Assembly (NCBI GenBank): GCA_949361645.1
Contig: OX442419.1
Location: forward strand, 11,019,609 to 11,083,608
DNA: 64,000 bases
Origin: Spongilla lacustris
Taxonomy: Eukaryota; Porifera; Demospongiae; Spongillida; Spongillidae
Direction: 5' to 3'
A program made the position numbers and the translations under genes. The first letter of the stretch is position 1, and each line of letters begins with the position of its first letter. Below, piece by piece: positions 35,418 to 47,442 of this stretch. The notes below the pieces were generated by a model. That model saw nothing but the letters and a program-made list of their open reading frames with translations, ran no database searches and was not told the DNA's origin.

Positions 35418-38315
35418 CAGGGTATTTCACAATTGTTTATAAATTAACCGCAAGCAGTTAATTAACTTTAAATTGTTGATCAATGCTCTATTAACTTGAG
35501 CTTAAATGCTGATGTAAATAAATTAAATACGGTCCTTCCCTAAGCTCACTGCAGCTGGTCCCTCAGGTCTCCGCATACAACACCTTATTGATGCTGCGGA
35601 AGTTCAACTGCAAACACCCATACTCCATTCCCTAAGGGCTGTCATCAACATACTTGCTTCTGGCAAGGCTCCCGTAGTATTGTCAACATTCCTTGCAGGA
35701 GGAAATCTAACAGCTCTAAATAAGTCAAAATCAGGTAGCCCCTTTGACATTCGTCCAATTGCAGTTGGAGAGGCTTTGCGTCGCCTTACTGGGAAATGTC
35801 TTTGTGCAATGGTTAAAGTAAAGGCTACTGGTTTTTTTCATCCATTCCAGTATGGTGTGGCTTGCCCATTTGGAGAAGAGAAGATAGCACATGGCCTGCG
35901 GGCATGTATTGATGAGCACTGGGGTGATGATGACTTTGCTGTGTTGAAGATTGACATGAGGAATGCCTTCAATGTGGTATCCCGGCAGTCACTCCTTTCC
36001 GAGTGTGCAAAGCATTTTCCAGAGCTGCTACCTTGGGCAAGCTGGTGCTACAGCCAACAACCTTTTTTGTGGCATCCCCTAGGGCGACTGAGATCTAAGT
36101 CCGGGGGTGCAGCAAGGTGATCCTCTTGGTCCTCTGTTTTTTTCCCCTTGTGCTGAATGCTCTAATTACAGCAATTACCAAAGATAGTGGTTGTCCTCTA
36201 CTGTTCCATGCCTGGTATCTTGATGATGGTGCACTTGCTGGTCCAAGGTCATTGTTGGGTTCAGTCCTGAAATTGATCCAAGAGCGGGGTCCTCCCTTAG
36301 GTCTTCACATTAACATCTCTAAGTGTGAGGTGTTCAGCTGCAAGGGTTTAAGTTCCTTTCCCCCTGAGATGAAACAGTCGAGTGAGCCTAATTTAGATAT
36401 TTTGGGAGTTCCTATTGGTAGTGCTGACTTCTGCTCAGCCTTCATCTCTAAAAAACACGTTGCTGTTGAACAACTCCTGTCCAGTCTGGAAGAGGTTGGA
36501 GCAGTAGACCCTCAGGTGGCCTTTACACTCCTTCGTATCTGTGGAGGTTTCTGTAAGCTTATCCATCTGGCTCGCACTACTCCTCCTTTGCATACCACAA
36601 AAGCCTTTGAAATTTTTGATGCCGATGTACGTAAGTGCTTTGCACAATGTACTGCAGTGGACACATCTGATCATGCCTGGCACCAGGGTAGGCTGAGTCT
36701 GAGTAGAGGTGGTCTGGGTCTGCGTTCCCTCACGCAACACTCCCCTGCAGCTTACATTGCCTCACTTTGTACCTCGGGTTTTGGCTCCCAGTCTCAGCAC
36801 CACCTTGCCTCAGCAACTCATATGTTTAATTCGTTTCTACCACCATCAGAGGCTATTAACTTAGAGGCACTTCTGTTGACTTCAGTCACCCAAAAGAGCC
36901 TTTCCTCCAAGCTGGATGACCACCTCTTCAAGGTTCTACTTGACATGTCCTCCATTGCTGACAAGGCTCGCTTGCTGTCTGTTTCCTCCCCTCATGCAGG
37001 TTCATGGCTGTCTGTTACTCCGTCAGAAGGTCTTGGACTCCATCTTGACCCTTCCCAATTTCAGGTTGCCATCAAGTGGTGGCTTGGCCTGGACCTTTCT
37101 TATGGTTCATGCTGCCCACTGTGCCCTGAGATTGCCTTGGACCCACTTGGCCATCATGCTGTTACCTGCAAAAGGGGTGGTGATGTGGTTTCCCGCCACA
37201 ACAAACTGCGTGATGTCCTTGCAGAGTCCTGCCGGCGAGCTCATCTGGGTGTCCAGGTGGAAATGGGTAATAATCTCACCAATCACAGCCACACCCGTCC
37301 AGCTGACCTTTTAGTTCCAAACTGGGTCTTGGGCAAGGCAGCAGCTTTTGACCTGTCTGTCACATCTCCGCTTAATCCTACAACTCTTTTGGAAGCGAGT
37401 GTGACAACAGGAGTAGCTGCACTGACCACTGAGCTGAGAAAGCACTCCTCCAATGACACCAAATGTAAGGAACTTGATTGGGTCTGTGTACCATTAGTGG
37501 TGGAGTCGTATGGAGCCTGGGGAAAAGAGGCTTTGGAGTCCATCTCTCAGCTAGCCTCTCGACTAGCTACTTGCTCGTCCAAGACAAAGCCTGTGGTTCT
37601 TACCGAACTCTACGGGCGGCTGAACCTTCACCTGGTACGAGCTAATGCCATTGCCATCCTTTCCCGTAGCATCAGTCAAAGTGATGTAGGGTAGATATAT
37701 AGTTAGCATTTTGTGTACATTGTGTTTAGTCTAGTTGTATATGTTTATATATCAGTGTATTTGTGCATGTCCATTTATCCTGTATATATATATATACATG
37801 TGAAATTTATTTACACGTTAAACACTAATTTAATAATTAATTTAAAATTAAAATTAACAAAAGAATTAATAATTCTCGATAACACTGAATCAAAACATAC
37901 CATTTTAGAGGCATCCAAAAGCTCCAACATATCCTTGAACTTTAATGATATCAACTTGGCCGAATTTATTAATAAATTCAAACCACTAAATCGAGATACA
38001 ATGGCCCCTAAATCAAGCACATTGTGAAAATCAAAAAATCAAGATTTCAATCTTGAATAACTTCTAACTGGAAGCAGTTACTTTAGTACAGTTTGCATCT
38101 TTTAACTAACCACTAACTCTACATTTATTAACATTACTTGGAATGAATAGAGGTTTTGGGACTTTTATTATTGTTAATTAACCATTAAAGGTAATATTCA
38201 TTTTATTTCACCAGCATGTCTTCTTTTGCTGTTAGAACTTTTAACAACAATCACCAGTTAATTAACTGCTTGTGGTCAATTTATAAACAATTTTCCTTGA
38301 TTGTGAAACACCCTG
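35418..38315. mobile_element. TIR element (CAGGGT ends, TA flanks) surrounding the RT element
   Basis: CAGGGTATTTCACAATTG at 35,418 and the inverted TTGTGAAACACCCTG ending at 38,315 share about 50 bp, including GCAAGCAGTTAATTAACT and its complement. TA is outside both ends. The RT element at 35.5-37.7 kb lies between them, so it most likely jumped into a short AT-rich MITE. Confidence 0.65.
35530..37694 (+). pseudogene. Non-LTR retrotransposon ORF: reverse transcriptase plus restriction-like endonuclease, two frameshifts
   Basis: Order of domains: pre-RT region (LTAAGPSGLRIQHLIDAA), RT motif LTALNKSKSGSPFDIRPIAV, motif A KIDMRNAFNVVSR, motif B GVQQGDPLGPL, catalytic WYLDDGALAG, thumb and RWxxG-like region, then a C-terminal zinc site CPLCPEIALDPLGHHAVTCK and an endonuclease core RPADLLVPNW...AAFDLSVTSPL of PD-(D/E)XK type. 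The end at 37,694 (TAG) is natural. These features fit the R2/CRE group with restriction-like endonuclease (family knowledge). Frame is lost twice around motif B: an extra G in the G5 run near 36,102 and an extra T in the T7 run at 36,137-36,143. The 5' part is missing, so the copy is 5'-truncated and inactive, or the indels are sequencing errors. Confidence 0.9.
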
Positions 38316-38385
38316 TACATTTCGGAATCTTGCACTTAAAAAATTGACATTACTCTTATGTTTCTTTGAATTTAAAACAATAACC

Positions 38386-39640
38386 ACATGTGATATTGAA
38401 AATCTAACTGCACAGATACATGGGCTATACAATTGTCATCAAGTTCACAAAAATATGGTGTGTCACGTGACTGTCACGTTATACCACTTTCGTTTTCAGT
38501 GACCCCAGTCTTGTCAACTGAGTTTTCCTATTTATCTTCACCCAGGGATAGCGGATCAGGATGATTATTGGGATGTAGCTTAAGCACCAACCTCTAAATG
38601 ATTTGGCCGAGCCATATTCTGAACCCGGGAAACCGTTTGGTTATTGTCGAGCGATACGTAGCTTATAAGGACTAAAAGTGTTAAGCATTTTGTTTTTTGA
38701 AGCGCTCGATTCATGCTAGATAAAACATTCAGTTCTTCTGAAGGTTTACAATGTACCAGCTTGTTTTTCCTTTAGAATTCGGGTTGCCTAACTTCTGGCT
38801 TTAAAAACAGCACCATTTTTGGATGAATTTCATTAAAATGATGCCTTTATAAACAGTTATTCTCAGTTATGGCTAAGTAAGTGGGCAGTGGTATGACTCA
38901 AACCAAGAACAGTTCTTTTCAGAACCAAGCATAATCCATCTGTGAACGACGGCGGAGAGCAAGCAAAGGGGTAGCGCGTACTTGGGCATCGCTGCAGGAG
39001 AGAAAAGTTCCGAGTGTAATCCCAGCGATGCCCAACTGCCGTGCTCTACCCCTATACTTACTCTCCGCCATCGGTCACAGCTGAAAAGAACCATTTTCAG
39101 CTTGAGTCGTACCACCGGACCGCCCACTTAATCAGCAATAACCGATTATAACAGCACGTTCTAATGAAATTCATCTGAAATGGTGCGGTTTTTAAAGGCA
39201 GATAGTTTAGCAACCGGAATTCTAGTGGAAAAACACGGTGGTACACTGTAAAAAGGGACCCAAACCCAAACGATGCAATAATCATTGCTCGAAACAACTA
39301 CATGCTTTGATTAGCATGAATCAAGCGCTTCAAAATACAAAATGGCAAACACGTGTAGTCTTTATAAGCTATGTATCGCTCGACAATAACCGGTTTCCCG
39401 GGTTCAGAATATGGCTCGGCCAAATCATTTAGAGGTTGGTGCTTAAGCTACATCCCAATAATCATCCTGATCCGCTATCCCTGAGTGAAGATAAATAGAA
39501 AAACTCAGTTGACAAGACTGGGGTCACTGAAAATGAAAGTGGTAGAACGTGACAGTCTTGTGATGCATCATATTTTTGTGTACTTGATGACAATTGTATA
39601 GCCCATGTATCTGTGCAGTTAGATTTTCAATATCACATGT
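38386..39640. mobile_element. 1.25-kb foldback element
   Basis: Arms 38,386-38,990 and 39,030-39,640 are inverted copies (ACATGTGATATTGAAAATCT and its complement; GGCCGAGCCATATTCTGAAC and its complement). Centre near 39,013. No coding frame. Confidence 0.9.
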
Positions 39641-39714
39641 AACATAAAATTAATTTCAATTTTTTTCCCGTTCAACTATCATGATCTCCACTGTAGCTCC
39701 ATGGCGGTATTTGG

Positions 39715-39973
39715 TAGCTGCTGCTGGAGTAGAGGAATGTAGTATATGTCTGATTTGGCTGAATGGTGGTTATTTGGCGACAGGGGTAGGGAGGGGGATT
39801 TCTGATGTGTACATATATGTACATGCCTGAATAACCTAGGTATTTGGCTGCCAAATTGGTCAAAACCTATTCGGAATGATTGATTTTGTATTTTGAAGTA
39901 TTCAGAAAAATAGATCCAGAAGTATTTGGAAAAATCGATTTTCATCATTCAGGGGAGGAGGTTACACACCCTA
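39715..39973 (-). mobile_element. Truncated end of a hAT-like element (same family as 46,200-47,434)
   Basis: Ends in GGTTACACACCCTA and contains AAAAATCGATTTTCATCATTC and ACCTAGGTATTTGGC, which are complements of the left end of the element at 46.2 kb. The other end is missing. Confidence 0.7.
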
Positions 39974-40772
39974 CTTACTTTACAGATGGCATAAAAATTA
40001 ACGAACAGAACATACAAACCGAATTTGAAGTGATTTGATTCCTACTGGGATTTAATACCGGTATGGAGCTAGTGCAAGACCCCAATATATATTTTCTCAT
40101 AGTGATGGTGTGGTATAAAGTACTGAACATAGGAAGTAAATAGCCTTAACCGTTGGGAAGTTTTAGTGATTCAAACACAAGGGAATTTTTTTAGCATGTT
40201 ATATATTTATGTGATACAAAGTTTAGTGGAAACTGTCCCAAATTACATGTATGTTATTCATTAAAAGGTGTTGCACTATTTTATTAACCAGTTGCAAGCT
40301 ATTTGACTTTATGTTTTGAAATTGTCAAATTCTGATAATGCAGTTTGTATTTGACTAATCACGGTTCATTTAAATTGACAATTCTGCTATTGTTGCGTTC
40401 TTTCATGGACACCTTGTATATTAATTATAAAAAATGTGCAGTGATGCAATTCATTGCATAATAGTCAGAAATGACGGAAGTTTGCAAGTATTTGGCTCAA
40501 TACAAGGCATCTATTTCTCATGCATTTTTTTTCATACAGTTTGCTGTACTATTTTCTATTGTATTCCACATCTCACAACACTAACCTTGTTTTTACACAC
40601 ATTTTGGACACTAGATGTTTGCTTTATAAATTGAGCAGAATTATATTTCCATCACATTAGATATCATCAGAAAAAGGTTAATTAATGCAGTGACACTGCC
40701 AAATGGTAAGTGGTTTGTGTTTATGGTTTATTACAGAATATGTGATACAGAATGTACTTACTTTGCCTCTTC
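39974..40772. other. Dispersed repeat piece and AT-rich spacer, no gene
   Basis: Bases 39,985-40,150 are an inverted relative of 56,690-56,930 (ACGAACAGAACATACAAACC; TCATAGTGATGGTGTGGTAT-like). The remainder is AT-rich. Confidence 0.5.
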
Positions 40773-42667
40773 CAATTACAGTGAAGAAAATCATACTTAG
40801 CCATATAATTTTTTCCCCCCTAATTTTCATCTTCTAATTTGTTTTTTTTTTCTGTACTCTGGTATAAGCTAAAATTAAAATAATTACATCCATCCATTGC
40901 GAAAGTAGTTGGCAATATACACTTGAAAAAGAAAGGGACATGTGATATTGATGGTTAGTTAATAAGGGTTTTAGTTACCCCTCTCCAAATCAACTTGTTT
41001 TTCGATTTTCTGCCTGAGTTTAGAATGATTTACAATGAAAATGGGTATGTAACTAGTTATATTATATTCACCAAATACCACCATTTTTAGGTCCTTTTAT
41101 GTTAGGTCAAAATTTTCCTCCAGCACATTTGTTAGCACTCGGGATTTACGGAGTCTATCGTGAGGTTGTTGTTTTATCAAATTCGCTCAACCAGAGGCCT
41201 GTAACACATCACGTAGCATAGAAGAAAGGGCTCACTAACACAAGTGGCTTGGTGACATCGCCATTTTGAATAATTAGTCTTAATTAGGCATAGCATGAAA
41301 TTAATAACATCTCATTTGAGTGGGCGGTATTCTGTTTGTTTAATTGGCATAGCGGGCATTGTTTCTGGCGATGGAAATGGTTGTTTCCATATCTCTCTCT
41401 CTGAAGAACCTGAAACTAGCAGTCGCTCCTCAAGGCATGCTAGTAAGGCTGCCCAGTTGGCATGGATAGAGCTGAAAAAGTGAAAGACTCCCCAAAGCGC
41501 AATGCCAAAATTTTTATCCTAGTCGGTGAAGTAAAGTGAGGCAGCTAGTGCATCTAGTTCATTGACACCTGCTCCTTTGATTCCCTATACATTCTGCAAA
41601 CGATTCACATTGCTTTGATGGGTTACCTCAAGGAGTCTTTCACTTTTTCAGCTCTACCCATGCCAACTGGGCAACCTTGCTAGCGTACCATGATGAGTGA
41701 CTGCTAGTTTTAAGTCTCACAATAGACTCCGGAAATCCCCAGTGCTAACAAATGTGCTGTGAACTAACATAAAAATATGGTATTTGGTGAATATAACCAT
41801 AACCATTAATCGAATGTTGGATGCATAAGACAAAAAAGTTGGAAACACTTATTATATGCCCAATTTCATTGTAAGTCATCCTAAACTCAGGCAGAAAATC
41901 GAAAAACAAGTTGATTTGGAGAGAGGTGACCATCAATTTTACAAATGAACATAAATAATAACAGTAAAATAGGAAAATGACAGAACAAAACAATGAAATA
42001 TGTGTTAATCCAATTTTGGCAATTCTGCCGGTAGCCCAGCACCATCATCCATTCCAACACCACTTCTCCACTTGGTGCGAGAACCACGCAAGCAAAGATT
42101 TGTTACTCGAAGTATTGCAAAACTCAGCTTTGCACGCAGCCATCCTGTAGTTTGCCCCAGTGGTTTCTCCCATTTAATGCTTATGCTTTGGGCTAACTGT
42201 TTTAGTAAGAAATTCGCCTCTCTACCCAGCATAATATCGGTAGATACAACAAAAGGGGTAAAAGTTGCTTGACGTGCACTGCACTGTTGTACTTCCTTTT
42301 CTTCTCTTTTTCTGCTGAGGAAAGTACTGCAACTGTGTTCCGATGTATGTGCAATGGTGCATCGGTGTCTACTACTCGCAAGGCTACTGCCTGAGGTTGC
42401 CAAAGACCTCTAATACTGATGTCCGCAATCAGGGCAGGGGTACTGTCTCTGATGTTAGCCTCCTTCACAATTGGCTCCTTTATCACATTCCTGAATGCTA
42501 AAAACATTAACTTATCACATGATCACTTTATTTTTCAAGTGTATATCTACTTGGATGTATGTAATAATTTTAATTTAGACCATACCAGTACAGAAAAAAA
42601 CAAATCAGAAGATGAAACTTAGGGGAAGAAATTATATGGCCAAGTATGATGTTCTCCACTGTAATTG
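40773..42667. mobile_element. Foldback element B (sister of A) with a nested retrotransposon fragment
   Basis: The left end CAATTACAGTGAAGAAAATC and right end ACTGTAATTG, with inner blocks, are inverted copies. The inner palindrome at 41,060-41,900 repeats the one in element A (GGTCCTTTTATG; TTGGCATGGATAGAGCT and complement). The right arm is split at about 41,938-42,507 by a minus-strand retrotransposon fragment. The right end is only 35 bp upstream of the micro-exon at 42,703. Confidence 0.8.
42005..42507 (-). pseudogene. C-terminal fragment of a second retrotransposon family (endonuclease-like end)
   Basis: Minus-strand frames joined by one shift give IVKEANIRDSTPALIADISI, RGLWQPQAVALRVVDTDAP, then TFTPFVVSTDIMLGREANF, LSFAILRVTNLCLRGSRTKW and GMDDGAGLP before the stop. 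This ordered set of blocks is a recurrent C-terminus of marine-invertebrate RT elements with an endonuclease-like domain (memory of the family; the exact clade is uncertain). It is a 5'-truncated insertion into foldback B and differs from the 36-kb RT family. Confidence 0.65.
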
Positions 42668-42702
42668 TGTTATTTTTTTTTAACGCTCTTTAAATTCTTT
42701 AG

Positions 42703-43952
42703 GAAATACCTTACCAACTTCAACTGCAAATGGTATGTATGTGAGGCATTGGTTTGAATAATGAGTTTGATATAACCCTTAGATTCAATAACACTGGAGT
42801 CTATTTTTGAAACTACAAAGGTTAAGATTTATGCATTTACCAATAACCGTTCATTGGTATTATTGTTGTCAACTCCACCACTACCATGGAGGGACATTTT
42901 CTTATATCTATCATCTTCATTGTCTCAAGCCATTACCACTGAATTTACACTTGTTATTAGGAAGGATGGACAATATGAGAAATTTGAGATACCTGACATG
43001 ATGACAGAGTTATGTAGTGGTAATTATATCTTGCTTCCAAATGACAACATTGAGTTGTCTCTCTGTGTTCCAAATTTCATCAACATATCCAGATCTACAA
43101 TGGGTTCTGACAATTTAAGTGAAATCGACAGTACAAATGAAACAAAAGAATTGCAGGAGGGAAATGTAAAAGAATCAGGTAAACATAAGAAAATCAAACG
43201 AGGTAATGTGTTTCGGGAAAGAGTGAAGTTGAAAAGTAATGCATGTGCATTTTGTGGTTATTCATCTATGGAAGATCTAAATCTGCAATCAGCTCACATA
43301 GTTGATCATGCCCGCATAAATCATTCCTCTGTGACTCCCAGTATCTCGTCAATTCTTGACCAACTTCATGATGGTATAGATGCCACAGAAAATGGAATAC
43401 GATTATGCGGAACATGTCATGCAAATTTTGGATATGGAATCATAGCAATGTATAAACTTGAATCTGATTATATCATGCTTGTACTTGTCGACGATTATCG
43501 GTGCTCAAAACGTGATATGCATTTATGTCCTATTAATCCAAAATCTAATTATATTAATTCTGAACTAGTCAAATTTCATTTGCAAAACAGTATTGCTCGT
43601 CATTTGAGAAACCAGGATGAGTTCACTATGAAGGCTAATGCTGATGTCAGTAATGATAACTTTTATGATGATGATGTTGGGAGTTACAAAGTACAGGCAA
43701 GTAAGGTTAGTTCTATTTTAATAAGGCTAGCTGATATGATTTTTACATGCAATTATTGTTCTATCTACATTTTAGGTTATAGACCAGAGAGTAGAAGAAT
43801 GGGTGCTACAGTCAATTAGCCTGTCACAGGAAGACTCAAATCCAACCAGCCAGGAAGAGTCCGTTGTGGAAGAGAGCAGCCAGGACCAGGAAGAGGGAAG
43901 CAGCTATGAAGAGTCAAGCATGCAATATCAAAGCGATGTGCGTATTTTTTGA
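42703..43952 (+). CDS. HNH-endonuclease-domain protein, 3' exons (three exons)
   Basis: Exons: 42,703-42,732 (acceptor AAATTCTTTAG, donor AATG/GTATGT), 42,783-43,705 (acceptor ATAACCCTTAG, donor AAG/GTTAGT) and 43,776-43,952 (acceptor CATTTTAG, stop TGA). Phases 1, 1, 0 agree throughout. The product has a strand-rich region (KVKIYAFTNNRSLVLLLSTP, EFTLVIRKDGQYEKFEIPD), an acidic/basic linker, then NACAFCGYSS, LQSAHIVDHARIN and ENGIRLCGTCHANFGYG. That is CxxC, AH, N and CxxCH, the layout of HNH_2-type nuclease domains with a structural zinc. The C-terminal tail is Ser/Glu/Gln-rich. The first exon starts in phase 1, so it matches the exon ending at 22,735; joined, the product would be 477 residues. 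Role unknown: a DNA-binding or DNA-cleaving nuclear protein is a reasonable guess. All HNH core residues are visible. Confidence 0.75.
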
Positions 43953-44172
43953 TTTTAGTATATGACAAGCAGACAAACTAAAAATATATACGCCGGTCAT
44001 TTGATTATGTGTTATTGTACCAAAAGTTATGCGTAGTTTGTATAACCATTGTCTGGTTGAGTCAGTTGAGTAAAAAGAAGGAATGGACAAGTACATCAAT
44101 GCCAGAATTATTATGAAAAGTATGAGTAATTTAGTAAAGTGAAAGTGATGGCTGATCATGTATCATGTATAT

Positions 44173-44291
44173 TAGCCTCGTCCCCAGGTCCTATTTTTAT
44201 ATTAAAGTTAGCGGGGACAAGAAATATATATGTATTTTATTTTTTGTCCCCGCTAACTTTAATATAAAAATAGGGCCTGGGGACGAGGCTA
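44173..44291. mobile_element. 119-bp palindromic MITE
   Basis: Arms read TAGCCTCGTCCCCAGG and CCTGGGGACGAGGCTA with about 48 complementary bp each (TAAAGTTAGCGGGGACAA and complement). Similar palindromes built on CGTTCCCAGAC or CGTACCCAGACC occur at 55,955-56,025 and 51,018-51,086. Confidence 0.9.
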
Positions 44292-44982
44292 CATGTATCG
44301 AGAGTTACGTTAGTAACTCATAGGATTTGACCCCGATTGTGAATATCATTTAAAAAACGGGACCCGCTTCTAACGGGACTCCTATCAATCGGATGGCTTA
44401 GCTAGTCGTCGGTATCGAACAAGAAATCAAAAATGAGCCGTTTCGTGTTTGTTTGATGTCGCAAAACCGTGTCGTTCAAGAGAACAAAAGGGATTCTGTT
44501 TTTCCTCGTCCCCAGACGAACGGCGGCCATTTTCTCCTTCCTTTATTTGTAAAGAACTCGAGATAAGAACCGTTTCAAAGGACGCGAATGGTGCCAGTAC
44601 GTTCAGAATTTCAAGCGGTAGTGCCCTTTTGAGTCAGATACACGTGGATCCTATTGGACCTGGAACTGATAACATAAATACATATGTTGATAACTTTACT
44701 GGGGAAAAAACTCAACACAGGAGCTGTTTCAAAGAACGTCAGTGGTATCAATAGGTTCAGAATTTCAAGTTATATCCGTACAAGTGAGTATGTTCATAGG
44801 GATCGGTTGTTACAGTAGCTCAGGCTAGAAATGGTGTGTTTCAAGCCATACGGCCATGATAGATGCTGTAAGCCACACCTACTTGAGCTTAAACATTAGA
44901 ACTACACGTGAGGCTATTTCTTTGGTGTTCCTGTTCGTAGTTTATATCGTTTGCTTTTGTTAGTGAAGCTGTTTTTGTCAAA

Positions 44983-45393
44983 ATGCGTTCACGTCAGCGT
45001 ATGGCTAGAGCTAAACGTCGAGCGGAATACCTCCAAAAGCGAGAGGAAATATTGAAAGTCAGAAGAGAGCAAAGAAAAAGCTCGAGAACGATATCATCGG
45101 AACCCCGAGCCAAAACTAACCGCTGAGGAAGAACGATATCAACAGAACTCCGATCAAAAGCAAACTGCTGAGTGGGAAAAATCACAAGAACCCCGAGCCA
45201 ATACTATCTTTCAAGCGGCAACGATACAATGAGGCCATGAACAGTGCAGAACATCGCGACGATTCCATCGCTTCTCCTGCGAAAAGAATGCGATTGCAAG
45301 AACGACCGACAGATCAACATGCTGCACGAAGCAAATGCTACCGCAAGCTAAGGATAATGGGCTTAGAAAGATATCTACCAATAAACCCCAAAG
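44983..45393 (+). pseudogene. Arg/Lys-rich N-terminal exon, left-arm copy, frameshifted
   Basis: ATG at 44,983 starts MRSRQRMARAKRRAEYLQKR, then a frameshift and gaps disrupt the Y-H-x-N-P-E-P-K repeats that are intact in the right-arm copy. The end at 45,393 keeps a donor CCCCAAAG/GTACGT at the same place as its partner. Downstream 45,490-46,100 carries repeat sequence also shared with the other arm. Confidence 0.6.
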
Positions 45394-46199
45394 GTACGTA
45401 TGTTCGAATTCGACTGAGTGATACAATACGTATTTTGAACATGTACATGCATGCGTGCATGTATTATAAAATAATGTTTATTAACCTTTGCGTTGCAAAG
45501 TCAACATGGACATTGTGCCCATATTACCAGGGCAACCTCATTCCTCCATCCTGCACATTCTCTCAGACGGTTCTATTCAGCTACTGTGTGGGGGAAGGTG
45601 TCATCCTACTGACAGCTCAGACATGTGTGGTTCTATCATTGTGGTCATACATACATAAATGTTACAGCAAGGTTGATGGGGGATCAAGGCTCAGCAAGCC
45701 ACATAGTTCTGCAGAAGTCTAAGGGCATTCACCATTTGAAGACCTGTTGAGGTATGCATAAGTGTCAATGGCCTGCCTGAGCATGCCATGACGTTAAGCC
45801 CTTCCCACTATTGTGTTCTGCCTGCATAATTTTATTCAATATTTCTTTGAAGTGCACTGCGGTGACTGAATATGGCTTCTGTTTACCAAGCATGCTGTCC
45901 TGCTTCTGCTTGTATTGCCGACACTACATGTATGTCTTTGATTCTTCCATTCTGTTTTAACATTTTAGAACGCTTCCTAGCTGAGCGGGTCACGTGTAAC
46001 TTTGGAAAGGAAAGCAAAGGTATGGATATAAAAATCATGATACACTATTTGACTGGTGTACTCCACGTATAGAAGAGTACATCTACATGTATGGAGAAGA
46101 TTGATATGGTCCTCCAGTGGTGCTACAAAAGTGAACAATAAGTGTGTGGTGCTTATCCTGAAATTGGAAAGAGGATTAGTTTGGCAATGCAATGGTAGT

Positions 46200-47434
46200 T
46201 AGGGTGTGTAACCTCCCCTGAATAATGAAAATCGATTTTTCCGAATACTTTTAAAACACTAATCGATTTTTCAGGTTTTTCTGGATCTGAAAATCGATTT
46301 TTCCGAATACTTGAAAAAAGAAAATCGATTTTTCCGAATAGGTTTTGACAATTTGCCAGCCGAATACCTAGGTTATTCAGGTTTTCTGCTCATTGAGCCA
46401 CTTAAATGTACACATCACACCAGAGACCCTCCTACAGCTACCCACATCACACCAGATACCCTCAGCACACAAACACACCTACCCCCATCACACCAGATGC
46501 CCTCAGCACACCTACCCCATCACACCAGAAGCCTTCAGCACACAAACACACCTACCCCCATCACACCAGATACCCTCATGAGACACACAACCATAGCTTC
46601 CCCCATCACACCAGATGCCCTACTACAACTATCCACATTACACCAGATCAGTACCCTCAGCATGCATCCACAGCTACCCACATCACACCAGATGCACTCA
46701 GCACACAACCACAGCTACCTACATAGGCCTAAATCGCTTGGCCTAACCACATACCTAGTTGGGCGTGTCCCGACCTAAGTTAGCGTGGCCACGCTGAGCT
46801 TTACCAGTACCTACAGTCTACAGATGTACACATCGCACTTGATGCCAACAGAATAGAACCACAGATGACGTTTACGCACTACCAGCCATGCAGCCTCCAT
46901 TTTACCATCGCGAGTTTTGAAAATACTAGTAACTAAGTAGGCCTTAGTACGATCGCGGCAACATCAGCTCAGAGAGATTGATGCAAGAAGCCAGCTGGTT
47001 CAAAATACACTAAGCGAACTGACTTTGATTTGTAGCTGGAGCTATCCGTCGCCATGACACGTGAAGAGGGAGATCTCTTTTGGCTACATGTAGTTCGAAT
47101 TACTGCCCGTATTTGATCTCGTCCCCACGTATATATTTATAGTAACAGCAGTGACGTTATAACTTTAAATTAGAAGTAATTATTGTCGTACATGTAATAT
47201 CGTAAACGCGTATCCGGATATCGTCATAAAAATGTATTCGAATAATGAGCGAATTGTCGATGCGGACGACGAATACCTAAGTACCTCCGAATGGAGATTC
47301 ACAAACCGGTTATTTCGAATAGAACAAATCCAATAATCGATTTTTCCGAGTAATGCTAAATCACTATTCGAGCGGATAGGTTTTTGCGAATATCCGAATA
47401 ACCCGAATAACCTGATAACCGGTTACACACCCTA
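46200..47434. mobile_element. hAT-like non-autonomous element, 1,235 bp, with 8-bp target duplication
   Basis: The left end TAGGGTGTGTAACC and right end GGTTACACACCCTA are exact inverted repeats. ATGGTAGT flanks both sides (46,192-46,199 and 47,435-47,442), the 8-bp duplication typical of hAT. Near the left end CGATTTTTCCGAATA recurs several times. The interior has a minisatellite (46,420-46,720) but no transposase. The paired arm at about 52,680-52,705 has the unoccupied site. Confidence 0.9.
46420..46720 (+). repeat. Minisatellite built on CATCACACCAGATACCCTCA
   Basis: Seven to eight degenerate units of about 37-45 bp inside the hAT-like element. Open frames here are Thr/Pro/His-rich artefacts. 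Confidence 0.9.
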
Positions 47435-47442
47435 ATGGTAGT

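Noticed and set aside
44449..44754. 101-codon frame starting MFDVAKPCRSREQ, with a relative at 56,221-56,439 on the minus strand
   Set aside because: Both copies are open, but differences between them are not biased to silent positions and no splice partner is seen. Treated as the terminal repeat of the giant inverted structure.
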